Shown piece by piece: positions 34,859 through 43,660 of a stretch of 64,000 nucleotides of DNA; positions within the stretch are counted from its first letter, which is position 1; each line of letters begins with the position of its first letter. Source of the DNA: Bacillus niameyensis (GTDB taxonomy: Bacteria > Bacillota > Bacilli > Bacillales > Bacillaceae_C); NCBI RefSeq assembly GCF_001375535.1, contig NZ_LN831197.1:2534805-2598804 (forward strand), read 5' to 3'. The notes under the pieces were generated by a model. The model did no database searches, was not told the DNA's origin, and saw only the letters and a program-made list of their open reading frames with translations. Both the position numbers and the translations under genes were made by a program.

Positions 34859-35626
34859 ATGGACTTAAATAAAGTTTTCGACATGCAACAATTAAAAGAT
34901 ATGAAAGTGGAACTTACCCGCTTTATGATGGCCTATCAATTTGCTTGTGATGAAATGAATACAAAAATCAATATATTATCAGATGAGTTTAATTATCTTC
35001 ATGACTATAATCCTATTGAACATGTGAAATCTCGTGTTAAATCTCCCGAAAGTATTTTCAACAAAATTTTAAGAAAAGGGTATGAGTTTTCACTCGAATC
35101 CATTAAAGAAAATATTAGAGATATCGCGGGAGTAAGGATTACTTGTTCCTTTATTTCTGACATTTACGTATTGGCTGAGATGCTTGGGAAGCAAAAGGAC
35201 ATTACTGTTGTCGAATATAAAGATTACATTGAGAACCCAAAACCAAATGGCTATCAAAGTTTGCATTTGATTGTTCAAATCCCGATTTTTATGACGGATC
35301 GTACAATAAACACTTACGTAGAAATTCAAATTCGCACAATTGCCATGGACTTTTGGGCAAGTTTAGAACATAAAATTTATTATAAGTACGACAAAGAAAT
35401 CCCGAAACATATGCAAGAAGAATTACAAAAGACTGCCTTTGTAGCAGCTGAACTAGACAGAAAGATGGAGTGGCTTCATAAGGAAGTATCCTCGATTAAA
35501 AAGGAAAATGAAGACAATGATATTTTGTCATTTTTAAATTCAGATACCTTTTCTAATATCTTGCCAAAAGCAGTAGAACAATATAAACAGAATTTTCTAG
35601 AATTTAAGGAGAAGAAGGTAGACTAG
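34859..35626 (+). CDS. ywaC: Small alarmone synthetase (RelP/SasA type)
   Basis: A 255-residue (p)ppGpp synthetase without a hydrolase domain. Conserved blocks: HNPIEH-like YNPIEHVKSRVKSPESI (ATP-binding arginines), IAGVRITCSFISDIY, PKPNGYQSLHLIVQIP and EIQIRTIAMDFWASLEHKIYYK (catalytic Glu in EIQIRT). These follow B. subtilis YwaC more closely than YjbM. YwaC-type enzymes are induced by cell-wall stress and alkaline shock. The protein is about 45 residues longer at the C-terminus than YwaC, with a charged helical tail. GGAAG precedes the ATG. A tRNA gene follows at once. Confidence 0.9.
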   Translation: MDLNKVFDMQQLKDMKVELTRFMMAYQFACDEMNTKINILSDEFNYLHDYNPIEHVKSRVKSPESIFNKILRKGYEFSLESIKENIRDIAGVRITCSFISDIYVLAEMLGKQKDITVVEYKDYIENPKPNGYQSLHLIVQIPIFMTDRTINTYVEIQIRTIAMDFWASLEHKIYYKYDKEIPKHMQEELQKTAFVAAELDRKMEWLHKEVSSIKKENEDNDILSFLNSDTFSNILPKAVEQYKQNFLEFKEKKVD

Positions 35627-35629
35627 AGA

Positions 35630-35658
35630 TTGTCATTCCAAAGTGCATCTACTATAAT
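35630..35658 (+). promoter_or_regulatory. Promoter of the tRNA-Pro gene
   Basis: TTGTCA (35630-35635), 17-bp spacer, TATAAT (35653-35658); the tRNA starts nine bases after the -10 element. Confidence 0.85.
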
Positions 35659-35666
35659 GAGTGTAT

Positions 35667-35740
35667 CGGGATGTAGCTCAGCTTGGTAGAGCACTAGCAT
35701 GGGGTGCTAGGGGTCGCAGGTTCGATTCCTGTCATCCCGA
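35667..35740 (+). tRNA. tRNA-Pro(GGG)
   Basis: Full cloverleaf: acceptor CGGGATG/CATCCCG, D arm with AGCTCAG and GGTAGAGC, anticodon stem CTAGC/GCTAG with loop ATGGGGT (U33, anticodon GGG), T arm CGCAG-GTTCGAT-CCTG, discriminator A at 35740. The 3' CCA is not encoded. It stands alone, not in a tRNA cluster. Confidence 0.93.
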
Positions 35741-35869
35741 TTATCAAAATTGTACTTTTCCTTTGTCATTTGTTACCATATTTTTTAGAGCCCATATAAT
35801 GTATTTAACCTCATGTGCTGCTGTGAAAAAGTATGGTCGCTATGAATATTGCCACTTTTCATACAACCA

Positions 35870-35900
35870 AACTGCGCTCTATGAGGGTGCAGTTTTTTTA
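35870..35900 (+). terminator. Terminator downstream of tRNA-Pro
   Basis: AACTGCGCTC-tatga-GGGTGCAGTT followed by seven T residues, 130 bases after the tRNA end. Confidence 0.8.
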
Positions 35901-35926
35901 TTTGTCTAACCGAGGAGTTGAACTAA

Positions 35927-36760
35927 ATGAGAGACACTTGGGGATTATTACATACAGGTCATCAAGACGCTGCTGTCAATATGGCTCTAGATGAGTGCCT
36001 GCTTCTTTGGCATAGTGCTAGGAAAATTCCTCCCGTACTCCGTTTCTACGGCTGGTCCAAGCCAACTTTATCTATCGGCCATTTCCAGAAGGAAAGAACA
36101 ATTGATTTCGAAGGTATCGAGCGTCATAACTGCCAATTTGTCAGACGGCTTACTGGAGGAAGTGCTGTACTGCATGATGATGAACTAACGTACAGTCTTG
36201 TTGTTTCAGAGGAAAAGCCATATATAGATGATTCAATCCGCAAAGCATATCATACTCTTGCCCAAGGCATTTTTGCTGGATTTAAAGAGTTGGGAATCGA
36301 TGCGCAATTTTCGATGCCTGAGGAGCACTTTACAAAAGAGCGTTCTGCAGTTTGTTTTGAAAGACCATCTGATTATGAGATGCTTATCGACGGGAAAAAG
36401 ATTTCGGGACATGCACAAACGAGGAAAATGGGTGTTCTCCTTCAACACGGCTCCCTACCGTTTACAATCGACAAGCATATGCTCTTTGATTTATTTGCCT
36501 TTTCCAGTGAAGAGTTACGGACACGAAAACGCGAGGCCTTTTCAAGCAAAGCTATCTCTATGAACGAGGCAGCTGGGCGAACTATTTGCTACGATGAGGC
36601 AGTAGCAGCTTTTACAAAGGGATTTCAAATGGGATTAGATCTTGAGTTTACACCATTTGAATTAACAGAGGAACAGTGGGAAGAAGTACATGCCCTTGCG
36701 GAATCGAAATATCGCTCAGATGAATGGAATTTAAAATTTCAAAAGAAGGTGCATTCATAA
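35927..36760 (+). CDS. lipM: Octanoyl-[GcvH]:protein transferase LipM
   Basis: A 277-residue member of the biotin/lipoate ligase fold. LipM transfers octanoate from acyl carrier protein to the glycine cleavage protein GcvH, the first step of lipoate synthesis in Bacilli. Seen: [18 protein letters not shown] (the usual RRxTGGxAVxH), acyl-acceptor Cys143 in [11 protein letters not shown] and the lysine of [16 protein letters not shown] precedes the ATG. The stop overlaps the next start by one base (TAATG), tying it to lipA; LipA then adds sulfur to the octanoyl group. In B. subtilis these two genes lie apart, so this pairing is a local rearrangement. Confidence 0.93.
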   Translation: MRDTWGLLHTGHQDAAVNMALDECLLLWHSARKIPPVLRFYGWSKPTLSIGHFQKERTIDFEGIERHNCQFVRRLTGGSAVLHDDELTYSLVVSEEKPYIDDSIRKAYHTLAQGIFAGFKELGIDAQFSMPEEHFTKERSAVCFERPSDYEMLIDGKKISGHAQTRKMGVLLQHGSLPFTIDKHMLFDLFAFSSEELRTRKREAFSSKAISMNEAAGRTICYDEAVAAFTKGFQMGLDLEFTPFELTEEQWEEVHALAESKYRSDEWNLKFQKKVHS

Positions 36761-37707
36761 TGGCAGTTGATAAAAACGAGTACATAAGAAAACCCGAATG
36801 GCTGAAAACGAAAATTAACACGAATGAATCCTATATGGGATTAAAGAAACTAATGCGTGGTCAACGGTTAAATACGGTCTGTGAGGAAGCTCGTTGTCCG
36901 AATATTCACGAATGCTGGAGTGAAAGGAAAACAGCCACATTCATGATTCTTGGAGATATTTGTACACGAGGATGCCGCTTTTGCGCCGTTAAAACCGGCC
37001 TTCCAACCGAACTTGATTGGGGCGAACCTGAAAGAGTTGCTGATTCCGTTCAAATTATGGGTCTTAAACATGTGGTTGTCACTGCAGTTGCCCGTGATGA
37101 TTTAAATGATGGCGGGGCCGCTGTTTTCGCGGAAACTGTAAAAGCTATTCGTCGCAAAAATCCTGGTTGTACAATTGAGATTTTGCCTTCTGATATGAAA
37201 GGCGATTATGAAAGTTTAAAAATGCTGATGGCTAGTGGACCTGATATTTTTAACCATAATATCGAAACCGTTGAACGCTTGACACCAAGAGTTCGTGCGA
37301 AAGCGACATACCGCCGGTCATTACAACTTCTACAAAGGGTTAAGGAAGTTGCACCAAATACACCGACAAAATCTAGTATTATGGTTGGGCTTGGAGAAAC
37401 GAAAGAGGAAATTATTCAAGCTATGGATGACTTGTTAGCCCACAATGTTGATATTATGACAATTGGCCAATATTTACAGCCAACAAAGAAACATTTGAAA
37501 GTTGTCCGTTATTATCACCCTGATGAATTTTTGGAATTAAAGGAAATTGCTATATCCAAAGGCTTTAGCCATTGTGAGTCTGGACCGCTTGTCCGTTCTT
37601 CTTACCATGCTGATGAACAAGTCAGTCAGGCAGCTGCTCAGCGCCGAATCAACTATATGAAAGGCGTTGAAGAGCAGGAGCAGAAGCAGGTTGATTTTAA
37701 TTTTTAA
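36760..37707 (+). CDS. lipA: Lipoyl synthase
   Basis: A 315-residue radical SAM enzyme that inserts two sulfurs into protein-bound octanoyl groups. The auxiliary cluster cysteines are Cys41, Cys46 and Cys52 ([12 protein letters not shown]), the SAM cluster is Cys68-Cys72-Cys75 (CTRGCRFC), and the RSSYHADE block near the C-terminus bears the serine ligand of the auxiliary cluster. The frame opens at 36724, but AGAAGGTG leads to the ATG at 36760, which overlaps the lipM stop and gives the normal [16 protein letters not shown] start. Terminator directly follows. Confidence 0.97.
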   Translation: MAVDKNEYIRKPEWLKTKINTNESYMGLKKLMRGQRLNTVCEEARCPNIHECWSERKTATFMILGDICTRGCRFCAVKTGLPTELDWGEPERVADSVQIMGLKHVVVTAVARDDLNDGGAAVFAETVKAIRRKNPGCTIEILPSDMKGDYESLKMLMASGPDIFNHNIETVERLTPRVRAKATYRRSLQLLQRVKEVAPNTPTKSSIMVGLGETKEEIIQAMDDLLAHNVDIMTIGQYLQPTKKHLKVVRYYHPDEFLELKEIAISKGFSHCESGPLVRSSYHADEQVSQAAAQRRINYMKGVEEQEQKQVDFNF

Positions 37708-37716
37708 TCCAATGAG

Positions 37717-37745
37717 AAAATCCGCTGAAATGAGCGGATTTTTTA
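37717..37745 (+). terminator. lipM-lipA operon terminator
   Basis: AAAATCCGCT-gaaatg-AGCGGATTTT, then further T residues. It also faces the end of the convergent DUF3221 gene. Confidence 0.9.
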
Positions 37746-38276
37746 TTAATCATTCGGTTGATCAGGAATTTCCATTTCAGATTTTTCTTCCCCTAATTTA
37801 ACACTAACGATCCACCTGTCATTCGTTAGATCATATTTAACATCCGAGATTGCCGGCCATTCTCCAGACTGTTCTATAGTTTCCAGCGCCATTCGGACGA
37901 CCTGAAATTCATTTAAGTCGGCTTGATCAGGTTGATAAGCAGGAAGGATCTTAACTTGCTTCGCCTTTGCCTGATAGGGAAAGGATTCCATAACCGGACC
38001 ATCTGGTTCAATCATCACTCTTTGGCCAATTTCCAAAGAGTCTGGTACATCTGAATAAGTATATAAGTCATAAAATTCACTTGAACCTCCAGTAGCACTG
38101 AGATTCTCTGCTTTTGCCGCTACGATTGTTACGGAATGCTCTCCGTGTTTTCTAATCACGTAAAACCCTTCTTTGGATGGTTCATTTATTATGCTATTAC
38201 TTTCTTTAGATGTACAACTTATAAGCAATATTAGTAACAGTGAGACTGACACAACTACTAGCATTGTTCTTTTCAA
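37746..38276 (-). CDS. DUF3221 domain lipoprotein
   Basis: A secreted lipoprotein of about 176 residues. The signal peptide begins KRTMLVVVSVSLLLILL and ends in lipobox LISC. The mature part follows the DUF3221 pattern (GFYVIRKHGEHSVTIV, a central YDLYTYSDVPDSLEIGQRV, and KQVKILPAY), a small beta domain. The frame opens at 38297, but AAGGGGGA is seven bases upstream of TTG 38276, which I take as the start. B. subtilis YobA is a family member; the function is unknown. A 20-bp near-perfect palindrome sits 60 bases upstream. Confidence 0.82.
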   Translation of the reverse strand: MKRTMLVVVSVSLLLILLISCTSKESNSIINEPSKEGFYVIRKHGEHSVTIVAAKAENLSATGGSSEFYDLYTYSDVPDSLEIGQRVMIEPDGPVMESFPYQAKAKQVKILPAYQPDQADLNEFQVVRMALETIEQSGEWPAISDVKYDLTNDRWIVSVKLGEEKSEMEIPDQPND

Positions 38277-38335
38277 GTACTTTTCCCCCTTTTCCAAATA
38301 GACGAAAACGGCAAGAAAAAGTTACTTGATCATTA

Positions 38336-38355
38336 TTAAACAAACGTTTGATTAA
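38336..38355. promoter_or_regulatory. 20-bp palindrome upstream of the DUF3221 gene
   Basis: TTAAACAAACGTTTGATTAA is symmetric except at one base pair, with perfect core CAAACGTTTG. TetR-family and similar dimeric repressors bind sites of this form. No TetR-type regulator gene is adjacent. Confidence 0.55.
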
Positions 38356-38359
38356 TAGG

Positions 38360-38387
38360 AAAGACACCTAGAATCCCAGGTGTCTTT
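38360..38387. terminator. Hairpin after the DUF368 gene
   Basis: AAAGACACCT-agaatccc-AGGTGTCTTT, ten perfect pairs, directly after the stop at 38394 on the minus strand. T-run is short (TTTCC), so termination may be modest. Confidence 0.7.
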
Positions 38388-38393
38388 GTCGTT

Positions 38394-39215
38394 CTAATGA
38401 TCGGTTGGCTTTTTTATTAAGCTAATGGAATAAGAAAGAATTAATCCAATTAAGAATGTAATGAGGCTTAGAATAATTCCCCTTCCACTCGGTATCCCAG
38501 GATAAATCACAAATATAGAACCAATAATCAAGCCAATAATCAAAGCATAAGTTAGGTGTTGAAAGTGTGATAACAAATATTGGATCGCTTTACTACTTAC
38601 AACAAATCCAACGATAACACCGGCACCAATCGTTAAAATCACCGGTATATTCATAGTTGATAATGCATTAATCGCTGTCGAATACACACCAAGCAATAAC
38701 AATACAAAGGAACCACTAATTCCTGGCAGAAGCATCGCCATACTTGCTAACCAACCGGAGAAAAATAATCCGATGATTGTTGCGATGTTTAGTGTAGTAA
38801 TCGGGTCAGCATTCTCATTCGTTTGTAGAAAACCTAATGAAGCTAGTAAAATAGCAATGATGATTAAGGCTATGTAATGTCTAGCAGAGAAGTTTCTTTT
38901 GACATCAGCCTGTTTCATAATAAAAGGAAGTACTCCGATCACTAACCCCATGAAAAAAAACTGTGTTGGCTTCTCATGATATTCAAGTAAGTAATCGATC
39001 CCTTTACTTAGGAGAACCAAAGCTACTCCCATTCCAAGAGCAAGTGGGAATAAAAAGCCAATATGCTTTTTCCAATCACGACTAAAAAATCCACTAATCG
39101 ATGCTAATAATCTATCATAAATGCCAAGAACAAACGCGACTGTTCCACCACTGACACCCGGAATTAAATCGGTTGTCCCCATGATAAAACCACGCAGTAG
39201 ATTTTTCCATTCCAT
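38394..39215 (-). CDS. DUF368 family membrane protein, likely undecaprenyl-phosphate translocase
   Basis: A 273-residue protein with about eight hydrophobic segments. The family start RGFIMGTTDLIPGVSGGTVAFVLGIYDRLLASI and the internal repeat-like MLLPGISGSFVLLLLGVY are the twin re-entrant motifs of DUF368. Members of this family (PopT in S. aureus and Vibrio) were shown to recycle the cell-wall lipid carrier undecaprenyl phosphate across the membrane. The assignment here is by family. The gene is monocistronic, AGGAGATTTAAAACG upstream of the ATG. Confidence 0.9.
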   Translation of the reverse strand: MEWKNLLRGFIMGTTDLIPGVSGGTVAFVLGIYDRLLASISGFFSRDWKKHIGFLFPLALGMGVALVLLSKGIDYLLEYHEKPTQFFFMGLVIGVLPFIMKQADVKRNFSARHYIALIIIAILLASLGFLQTNENADPITTLNIATIIGLFFSGWLASMAMLLPGISGSFVLLLLGVYSTAINALSTMNIPVILTIGAGVIVGFVVSSKAIQYLLSHFQHLTYALIIGLIIGSIFVIYPGIPSGRGIILSLITFLIGLILSYSISLIKKPTDH

Positions 39216-39330
39216 ACGTTTTAAATCTCCTCTTTTAAATTCATAAATATCATTATAGCATATACTAGGTTTATAAATGGCTGTATTTAAGAGTTAAAAA
39301 TGTGATTTTCTTAAAAGAGGGGGTCCTATT

Positions 39331-39490
39331 CATAGAGTATTTCACGCTATGTGAGAGTATTTTTCTCTATACGAGAGTATTTCACTCTATACGAGAGTAT
39401 CTCACGCTATGCGAGAGTATTTCACTCTATGCGAGAGTATTTCACGCTATGCGAGAGTATTTCACGCTATACGAGAGTATTTTCTTCTAA
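39331..39490 (+). repeat. Tandem array, eight 20-bp units (family A, array 1)
   Basis: Eight contiguous 20-base units of form RYGAGAGTATTTCACKCTAT (R=A/G, Y=C/T, K=G/T), in exact register from 39331 to 39490 with no spacer. Neighbouring units differ at a few bases in the second half. The array ends nine bases from the ykoC stop. A second array of the same family lies at 43661-43800. An open frame of 62 codons crosses it only because 20-bp repeats happen to lack stops; I do not consider it a gene. Confidence 0.9.
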
Positions 39491-39498
39491 GCAGATTC

Positions 39499-40293
39499 TT
39501 ATTGTTCGCTTAGTCTCTTATACGGAATGACTTCCCCCAACCAAAACGCCCCTGCAAACGAGATTACAATGACAATGATAAACACGATATCCATTTTTGT
39601 ATAATAGGTTTGGTAATAGTACGTTCTTTTAGCATTCATCTGAAACCTTTTGGCTTCCATTGCAACGGCAACCCTTTGTGCTCTTCGAATACTTTGAGCA
39701 AAAAGGGGAACGGTAAAAAGCTGCAATCGTTCATAGAAACCTTTTATCCCTTTTTTAAAATGAATCCCTCGTACTTTGAGCGCATCTGAGCGTGTTCGTA
39801 ATTCCTCGACAATTAGTGGTAGCAAACGAATGGAAGCGATAAAACTATAAGCGTATTTAGGTGACAATTTGAATTGCTGCATTAACGCATAAAAGAGTAA
39901 AATGGGACGTGTCGTTAACAAAATGCTTAAACTAATTAAGCCAAAAGTTAGAGTTTTACAACCTAATAATAATCCATAATAGAAGCTTTCTTCTGAGATT
40001 TTAATCAGTCCCCACGACCACCAAACATGAACCCCTTTTCCAAATAGAATCATCGTTACCGCTGAGGATATAAAAGAAAGCAGCATTGGAATTGAAAAGA
40101 GCAATAATTTCCGCCATGGGTAACCACTAAAACCATACAATACTATTCCATATAATATAGTCAGATGAAAGATGAAAGCTAGATTACGGCTAAATAGTAC
40201 AATGAGCAATAAAGTGAAAAAGAGGGCAAATTTTAAAGCAGGATTGACACGATATAGCCAAGTCTCTCTAAGTGGAGTGAATAGTTCCTGCAT
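39499..40293 (-). CDS. ykoC: ECF transporter transmembrane subunit YkoC (EcfT)
   Basis: A 264-residue T component of an energy-coupling factor transporter with about five membrane segments. The coupling signature ALKVRGIHF, the SIRRAQRVAVAMEAKRFQ helix (A-R-G motif region) and the length fit EcfT. With YkoD and YkoE it imports a thiamine precursor, expected to be hydroxymethylpyrimidine. Start at ATG 40293 with AAGGAG seven bases upstream, overlapping the ykoD end by 26 bases; a GTG at 40299 would be too close to the site. Confidence 0.9.
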   Translation of the reverse strand: MQELFTPLRETWLYRVNPALKFALFFTLLLIVLFSRNLAFIFHLTILYGIVLYGFSGYPWRKLLLFSIPMLLSFISSAVTMILFGKGVHVWWSWGLIKISEESFYYGLLLGCKTLTFGLISLSILLTTRPILLFYALMQQFKLSPKYAYSFIASIRLLPLIVEELRTRSDALKVRGIHFKKGIKGFYERLQLFTVPLFAQSIRRAQRVAVAMEAKRFQMNAKRTYYYQTYYTKMDIVFIIVIVISFAGAFWLGEVIPYKRLSEQ

Positions 40294-41734
40294 AGGCACT
40301 CTCCTTTTCCCTCATCTCTACTAAATTTCCGTTGTCAATCGTCCACACTTCTGTTGCGAAATTTTCTGCGATTTTCAGATCATGCGTCACCATAACAATG
40401 GCTATTCCTTCTTTTCGCAAATGCTCTAATTGCTCCAGCATCATGAATGTATTTCGCGCATCTTGTCCAAAAGTCGGTTCATCCAATAATAGTATTTTTG
40501 CACCAGTCGTAAAAGCTGTTGCTACACTTAATCGACGTTTCTGTCCAATCGATAATTGGTAAGGATGGCGCATTTCATTCATTGGAAGTTGAAATATTTG
40601 CAACCATCTTCTAACATCAATATCTGTTTTCCCTTTTAATTTTGGGGAAAAGGCCAATTCATCATGAATAGAATTCGCTACAAATTGAAGTTCGGGATTT
40701 TGGAAAACGAGAGTGAGCTCTTTCGGAAGTGTATGATTACGTTTTTTCCACTCTATCATTTTCCCTTCGACCTTAAATTGACCCGTTGTACGTAATAATT
40801 GCATTAAGGACAATAGAAACGTGCTCTTACCTGCCCCATTTTCCCCAAGAATGGAAATCCAACTTCCTGGTTTGATATGTGCTTTTGGAATATGAATTTT
40901 TTCCACCCTTCCCCGATATCCGCTAAATTGTTCGAGATAAAGCAGAGGCTCATGCTGTTTGACTTTCTCTGCTCTCCCATAAACAATTTTTGCATAATCT
41001 GTTGAAGCTAAGTAGTCATCCCAAACATGGGGATACCAAATTCCATATTCAATTAATGCTTGTCGATGTCGAAGAAAAATCACTTCTGGTACATCATCCG
41101 CGATGACCTCCCCTTCATGATTGAAGAGTACGACACGGTCAACCCAGTCAACAATATAATCAATTTTATGTTCAACAATGATGACCGTTTTATTAGCTGC
41201 AATCTCCTTAACAGCCTTCCAGATTTGGAAAACACCATCAGGATCAAGCAAAGCAGAAGGCTCATCTAAAAATAAAAAGTCTGGTTGAAGCAATAAGATT
41301 GAAGCTAACGCTAGTCTCTGTTTCATACCTTGCGATAAATCATGGATCGGTGTACGAATAGGAAGTCCTTGCAAACCAACAGTAGCAAGGACCTCCTTAA
41401 TACGCACATCCATTTCATTTCTCGGCACACTCAAGTTTTCCAATACAAAAGCTAGTTCTTCATCTACATATGGCATACAAAATTGTGTATCAGGGTCTTG
41501 GAAAACAAATCCCCATGAATCTGGCCGCCGAATAGCATCATATTTGAGCGGTACTTCAATAGAATCAGGAATGATACCACTCAAAACCTGAAGCAAAGTT
41601 GACTTTCCACAGCCGCTTGGTCCCAGAAATAACACTTTTTCACCTGGTAAAACTGAAAAGGAAAAGTCCTTAAAAATAAAGGCTGATTCCTTTGGAAATT
41701 TCAAACGGAGATTCGTTACCTCAATTGGTTTCAC
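40268..41734 (-). CDS. ykoD: ECF transporter fused duplicated ATPase YkoD
   Basis: A 488-residue protein made of two ABC ATPase domains. The first has Walker A GPSGCGKST, signature DLSQGMKQRL and Walker B FLFLDEPSALLDP; the second, after about residue 265, has GENGAGKST, LSIGQKRRLS and ILLLDEPTFGQDA. Fused ATPases of this type power the YkoEDC transporter. It lies between the S and T component genes in one operon preceded by a TPP riboswitch, so expression should fall when thiamine pyrophosphate is plentiful. Confidence 0.93.
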   Translation of the reverse strand: MKPIEVTNLRLKFPKESAFIFKDFSFSVLPGEKVLFLGPSGCGKSTLLQVLSGIIPDSIEVPLKYDAIRRPDSWGFVFQDPDTQFCMPYVDEELAFVLENLSVPRNEMDVRIKEVLATVGLQGLPIRTPIHDLSQGMKQRLALASILLLQPDFLFLDEPSALLDPDGVFQIWKAVKEIAANKTVIIVEHKIDYIVDWVDRVVLFNHEGEVIADDVPEVIFLRHRQALIEYGIWYPHVWDDYLASTDYAKIVYGRAEKVKQHEPLLYLEQFSGYRGRVEKIHIPKAHIKPGSWISILGENGAGKSTFLLSLMQLLRTTGQFKVEGKMIEWKKRNHTLPKELTLVFQNPELQFVANSIHDELAFSPKLKGKTDIDVRRWLQIFQLPMNEMRHPYQLSIGQKRRLSVATAFTTGAKILLLDEPTFGQDARNTFMMLEQLEHLRKEGIAIVMVTHDLKIAENFATEVWTIDNGNLVEMREKESAYAGTIHST

Positions 41735-41749
41735 TGGGCACCCTCCCTC

Positions 41750-42319
41750 CTATTGATCTAGAGATTTGTAATCTTCACTGGAAACGGGACGTATTAAATT
41801 GGTTACACCAGTAGCTTCTAAAGCACGCACAATATAATAAGCGAAAACACCCGTAAACACGAAAGCACTAATGACACGCAAGCTGTATTTTACTATGAGG
41901 GCCCACACTTCTAACTCTGCATATCCGTAGAACAAATCTAGAAAAAAGCCAGCTGCACAGGACATAATACCTGCTAAGCCTGCTACAATAATGCCAAAAC
42001 GCTTGTAACGAAACGCCGCAAACAACAATTCCGCCCCTAGTCCTTGGACAAAACCATAAATTAACACTTCAATACCATGCCCAATAAACGCTGAAAGGCC
42101 TGCTGCTGCAACACTTGATAGCAGAGCCACACCAGGCTTGCGAATAAGTAAAAAAGCAAATGGCCCGACCATGAACCACATTCCATAAATTAATTGACGT
42201 GCAACTGGAAGCATCGGTTTAATCACCGTATATAAATCATCCCAGAATTTCATCGTTATCCCAAATACTACACCAACCATCACCGTAATAAGCAAATCCG
42301 TAAATTTCAAACTTTTCAT
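41750..42319 (-). CDS. ykoE: ECF transporter substrate-binding subunit YkoE
   Basis: A 189-residue S component with about five to six membrane segments, member of the YkoE family that binds a thiamine precursor (HMP). Signatures: TVMVGVVFGITMKFWDDLY, AAAGLSAFIGHGIEVLIYGFVQGLGAELLFAAFRY. The start is set at ATG 42319 (MKSLKFTDLL), with AAGGGATGTGG upstream; a TTG frame extension to 42346 is unlikely. First gene after the riboswitch. Confidence 0.92.
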   Translation of the reverse strand: MKSLKFTDLLITVMVGVVFGITMKFWDDLYTVIKPMLPVARQLIYGMWFMVGPFAFLLIRKPGVALLSSVAAAGLSAFIGHGIEVLIYGFVQGLGAELLFAAFRYKRFGIIVAGLAGIMSCAAGFFLDLFYGYAELEVWALIVKYSLRVISAFVFTGVFAYYIVRALEATGVTNLIRPVSSEDYKSLDQ

Positions 42320-42351
42320 CTGTCCACATCCCTTTATTTTTTGCAAAACAC

Positions 42352-42380
42352 AAAAAGCCGCCTCAAAATGCGCAGACGAC
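42352..42380 (-). terminator. Riboswitch-controlled terminator
   Basis: On the minus strand GTCGTCT / AGGCGGC (seven pairs including G-T) followed by five T residues, placed between the TPP aptamer and ykoE. Fits the expression platform of a transcription-terminating switch. Confidence 0.7.
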
Positions 42381-42404
42381 GAGAAGGGCCCCTATGATAA
42401 GTCG

Positions 42405-42503
42405 TTACTCATCACTCTCTACGCTGGCATTACCCAGATCAGATTAACGGTCAGTAGCGGATAATAGCTACAATCTCAGCCTGATTCCTCAAGCACCCGG
42501 ACG
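42405..42503 (-). promoter_or_regulatory. TPP (THI-box) riboswitch
   Basis: Minus-strand leader with the conserved GGGTGC...CAGGCTGAGAT half and the CTGATCTGGGTAATGCCAGCG half of the thiamine pyrophosphate aptamer, joined by a variable P3-like arm. It precedes ykoE by about 85 bases, with a terminator hairpin between. It represses the ykoEDC transporter when TPP is bound. Confidence 0.95.
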
Positions 42504-42667
42504 GACATTTATGTGATTGGCATTAATATACAATAGATTGGAAGATTATGCAAATTTTGTTTTAGAACTATTAAAATAGACCGCCAAATATCGTTATAAA
42601 CTAAAGTCGAAATGTTCTGGATAACATTCGTTCGTTATGTTAGACTAATATAAGGAGGTGTTTTAAA

Positions 42668-43633
42668 ATTAATGTAAAATTTCCGTCAGAGTCACTTATT
42701 CTAAAAGCACTGGATGCTGCTCTTTATCGGCTTGCAATCAACCATTCTATGTATCCTACTATTCTAAGTAAACATCAATCTAAGGCAGCAGGAATAGCAG
42801 GTGAAAAAAGAGTAGAAACTATTTTTCGCAACCATTCATTCCCTACTGAAAACCGTATTTTCCATGACTTGTCCCTCAAAACGAGCACAACCTTTCAATT
42901 AGATCATGTTTTCTTCTCCCAAGCCTTTTCTCTCGTCTTTGAAACTAAAAACATATCCGGGGTCTTGACTTTTAAAGAAAATCCTCCTCAGTTAATTCGT
43001 GAAAAGTTCACTGGTGAAATCGAAAGTTTTAATTGCCCAGCTGCCCAGGTCGAACAGAACGTAGAGCTGATGAAAGATTGGCTCCATCAACGGAATATAC
43101 ATATCCCAGTCATCGGAATCGTTGTGATAGCGTATCCAAAACAGATTATCAAGGTTCCCCCGAAAAACATCAAAGTTTTGTTCCCCAATATGATACCGCT
43201 TTATATTAGAGGCCTTTTACATCTTCCAAATAAAATCGATATTCATACACTTAATTTATTGACAGACGAACTTTTAAATAGTCATCAGGAATATATTCCT
43301 AAACCCATTAGTGAAAGTTTTTCCATTTCGAAGGAAGATTTCAAAACAGGAGTCATTTGTCCCACGTGTGGTTATATAGGTATGATAAAAATACCACGAA
43401 CTTGGCACTGTCCTAAGTGTAAGAACAACGACCCTTTAGCATATAAACAAGCTGTACTGGATTGGTTTTTACTAATGGGGAGGGAAATGAGTAATCAAGA
43501 TTGTCGAGAGTTTCTCCATATTGATGATAGGAACGTCGCTACACGTATATTTAAAAGTATGAACCTTAAAAGCACCGGCACATTTAAGGATCGGAGATAT
43601 CAGATTGACTTTTCGAAGCATATAAAGGATTAA
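42668..43633 (+). CDS. NERD-domain protein with zinc ribbon (paralog 1), apparent ATT start
   Basis: About 321 residues. The NERD (nuclease-related) domain, residues about 40-160, has the PD-(D/E)xK-like residues Asp in FQLDHVFF and Glu/Lys in LVFETKN, then a CPTCGYIG ... CPKC zinc ribbon at about 245-270 and a C-terminal helical domain (DWFLLMGREMSNQDCREFL). The first ATG is 42749, but coding similarity to the paralog at 51321 starts 27 codons earlier: AAGGAGGTG is seven bases before an ATT at 42668, where the paralog has ATG (INVKFPSESLILKA against MNERSPALSLIGVKA). The frame is open through. NERD proteins are thought to process nucleic acids; the precise role is unknown. Confidence 0.8.
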   Translation: MNVKFPSESLILKALDAALYRLAINHSMYPTILSKHQSKAAGIAGEKRVETIFRNHSFPTENRIFHDLSLKTSTTFQLDHVFFSQAFSLVFETKNISGVLTFKENPPQLIREKFTGEIESFNCPAAQVEQNVELMKDWLHQRNIHIPVIGIVVIAYPKQIIKVPPKNIKVLFPNMIPLYIRGLLHLPNKIDIHTLNLLTDELLNSHQEYIPKPISESFSISKEDFKTGVICPTCGYIGMIKIPRTWHCPKCKNNDPLAYKQAVLDWFLLMGREMSNQDCREFLHIDDRNVATRIFKSMNLKSTGTFKDRRYQIDFSKHIKD

Positions 43634-43660
43634 ATGTAGCTACGCAGAAGTTTTTTCTTC

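Noticed and set aside
39302-39490. 62-codon plus-strand frame as a repeat protein gene
   Set aside because: It is a translation of 20-bp DNA repeats without ribosome site; the unit length is not a multiple of three, so the protein has no true repeat unit.
39331-39490. CRISPR array
   Set aside because: Units are directly contiguous with no spacers and too short (20 bp); no relation to Cas9 located 37 kb away can be shown.
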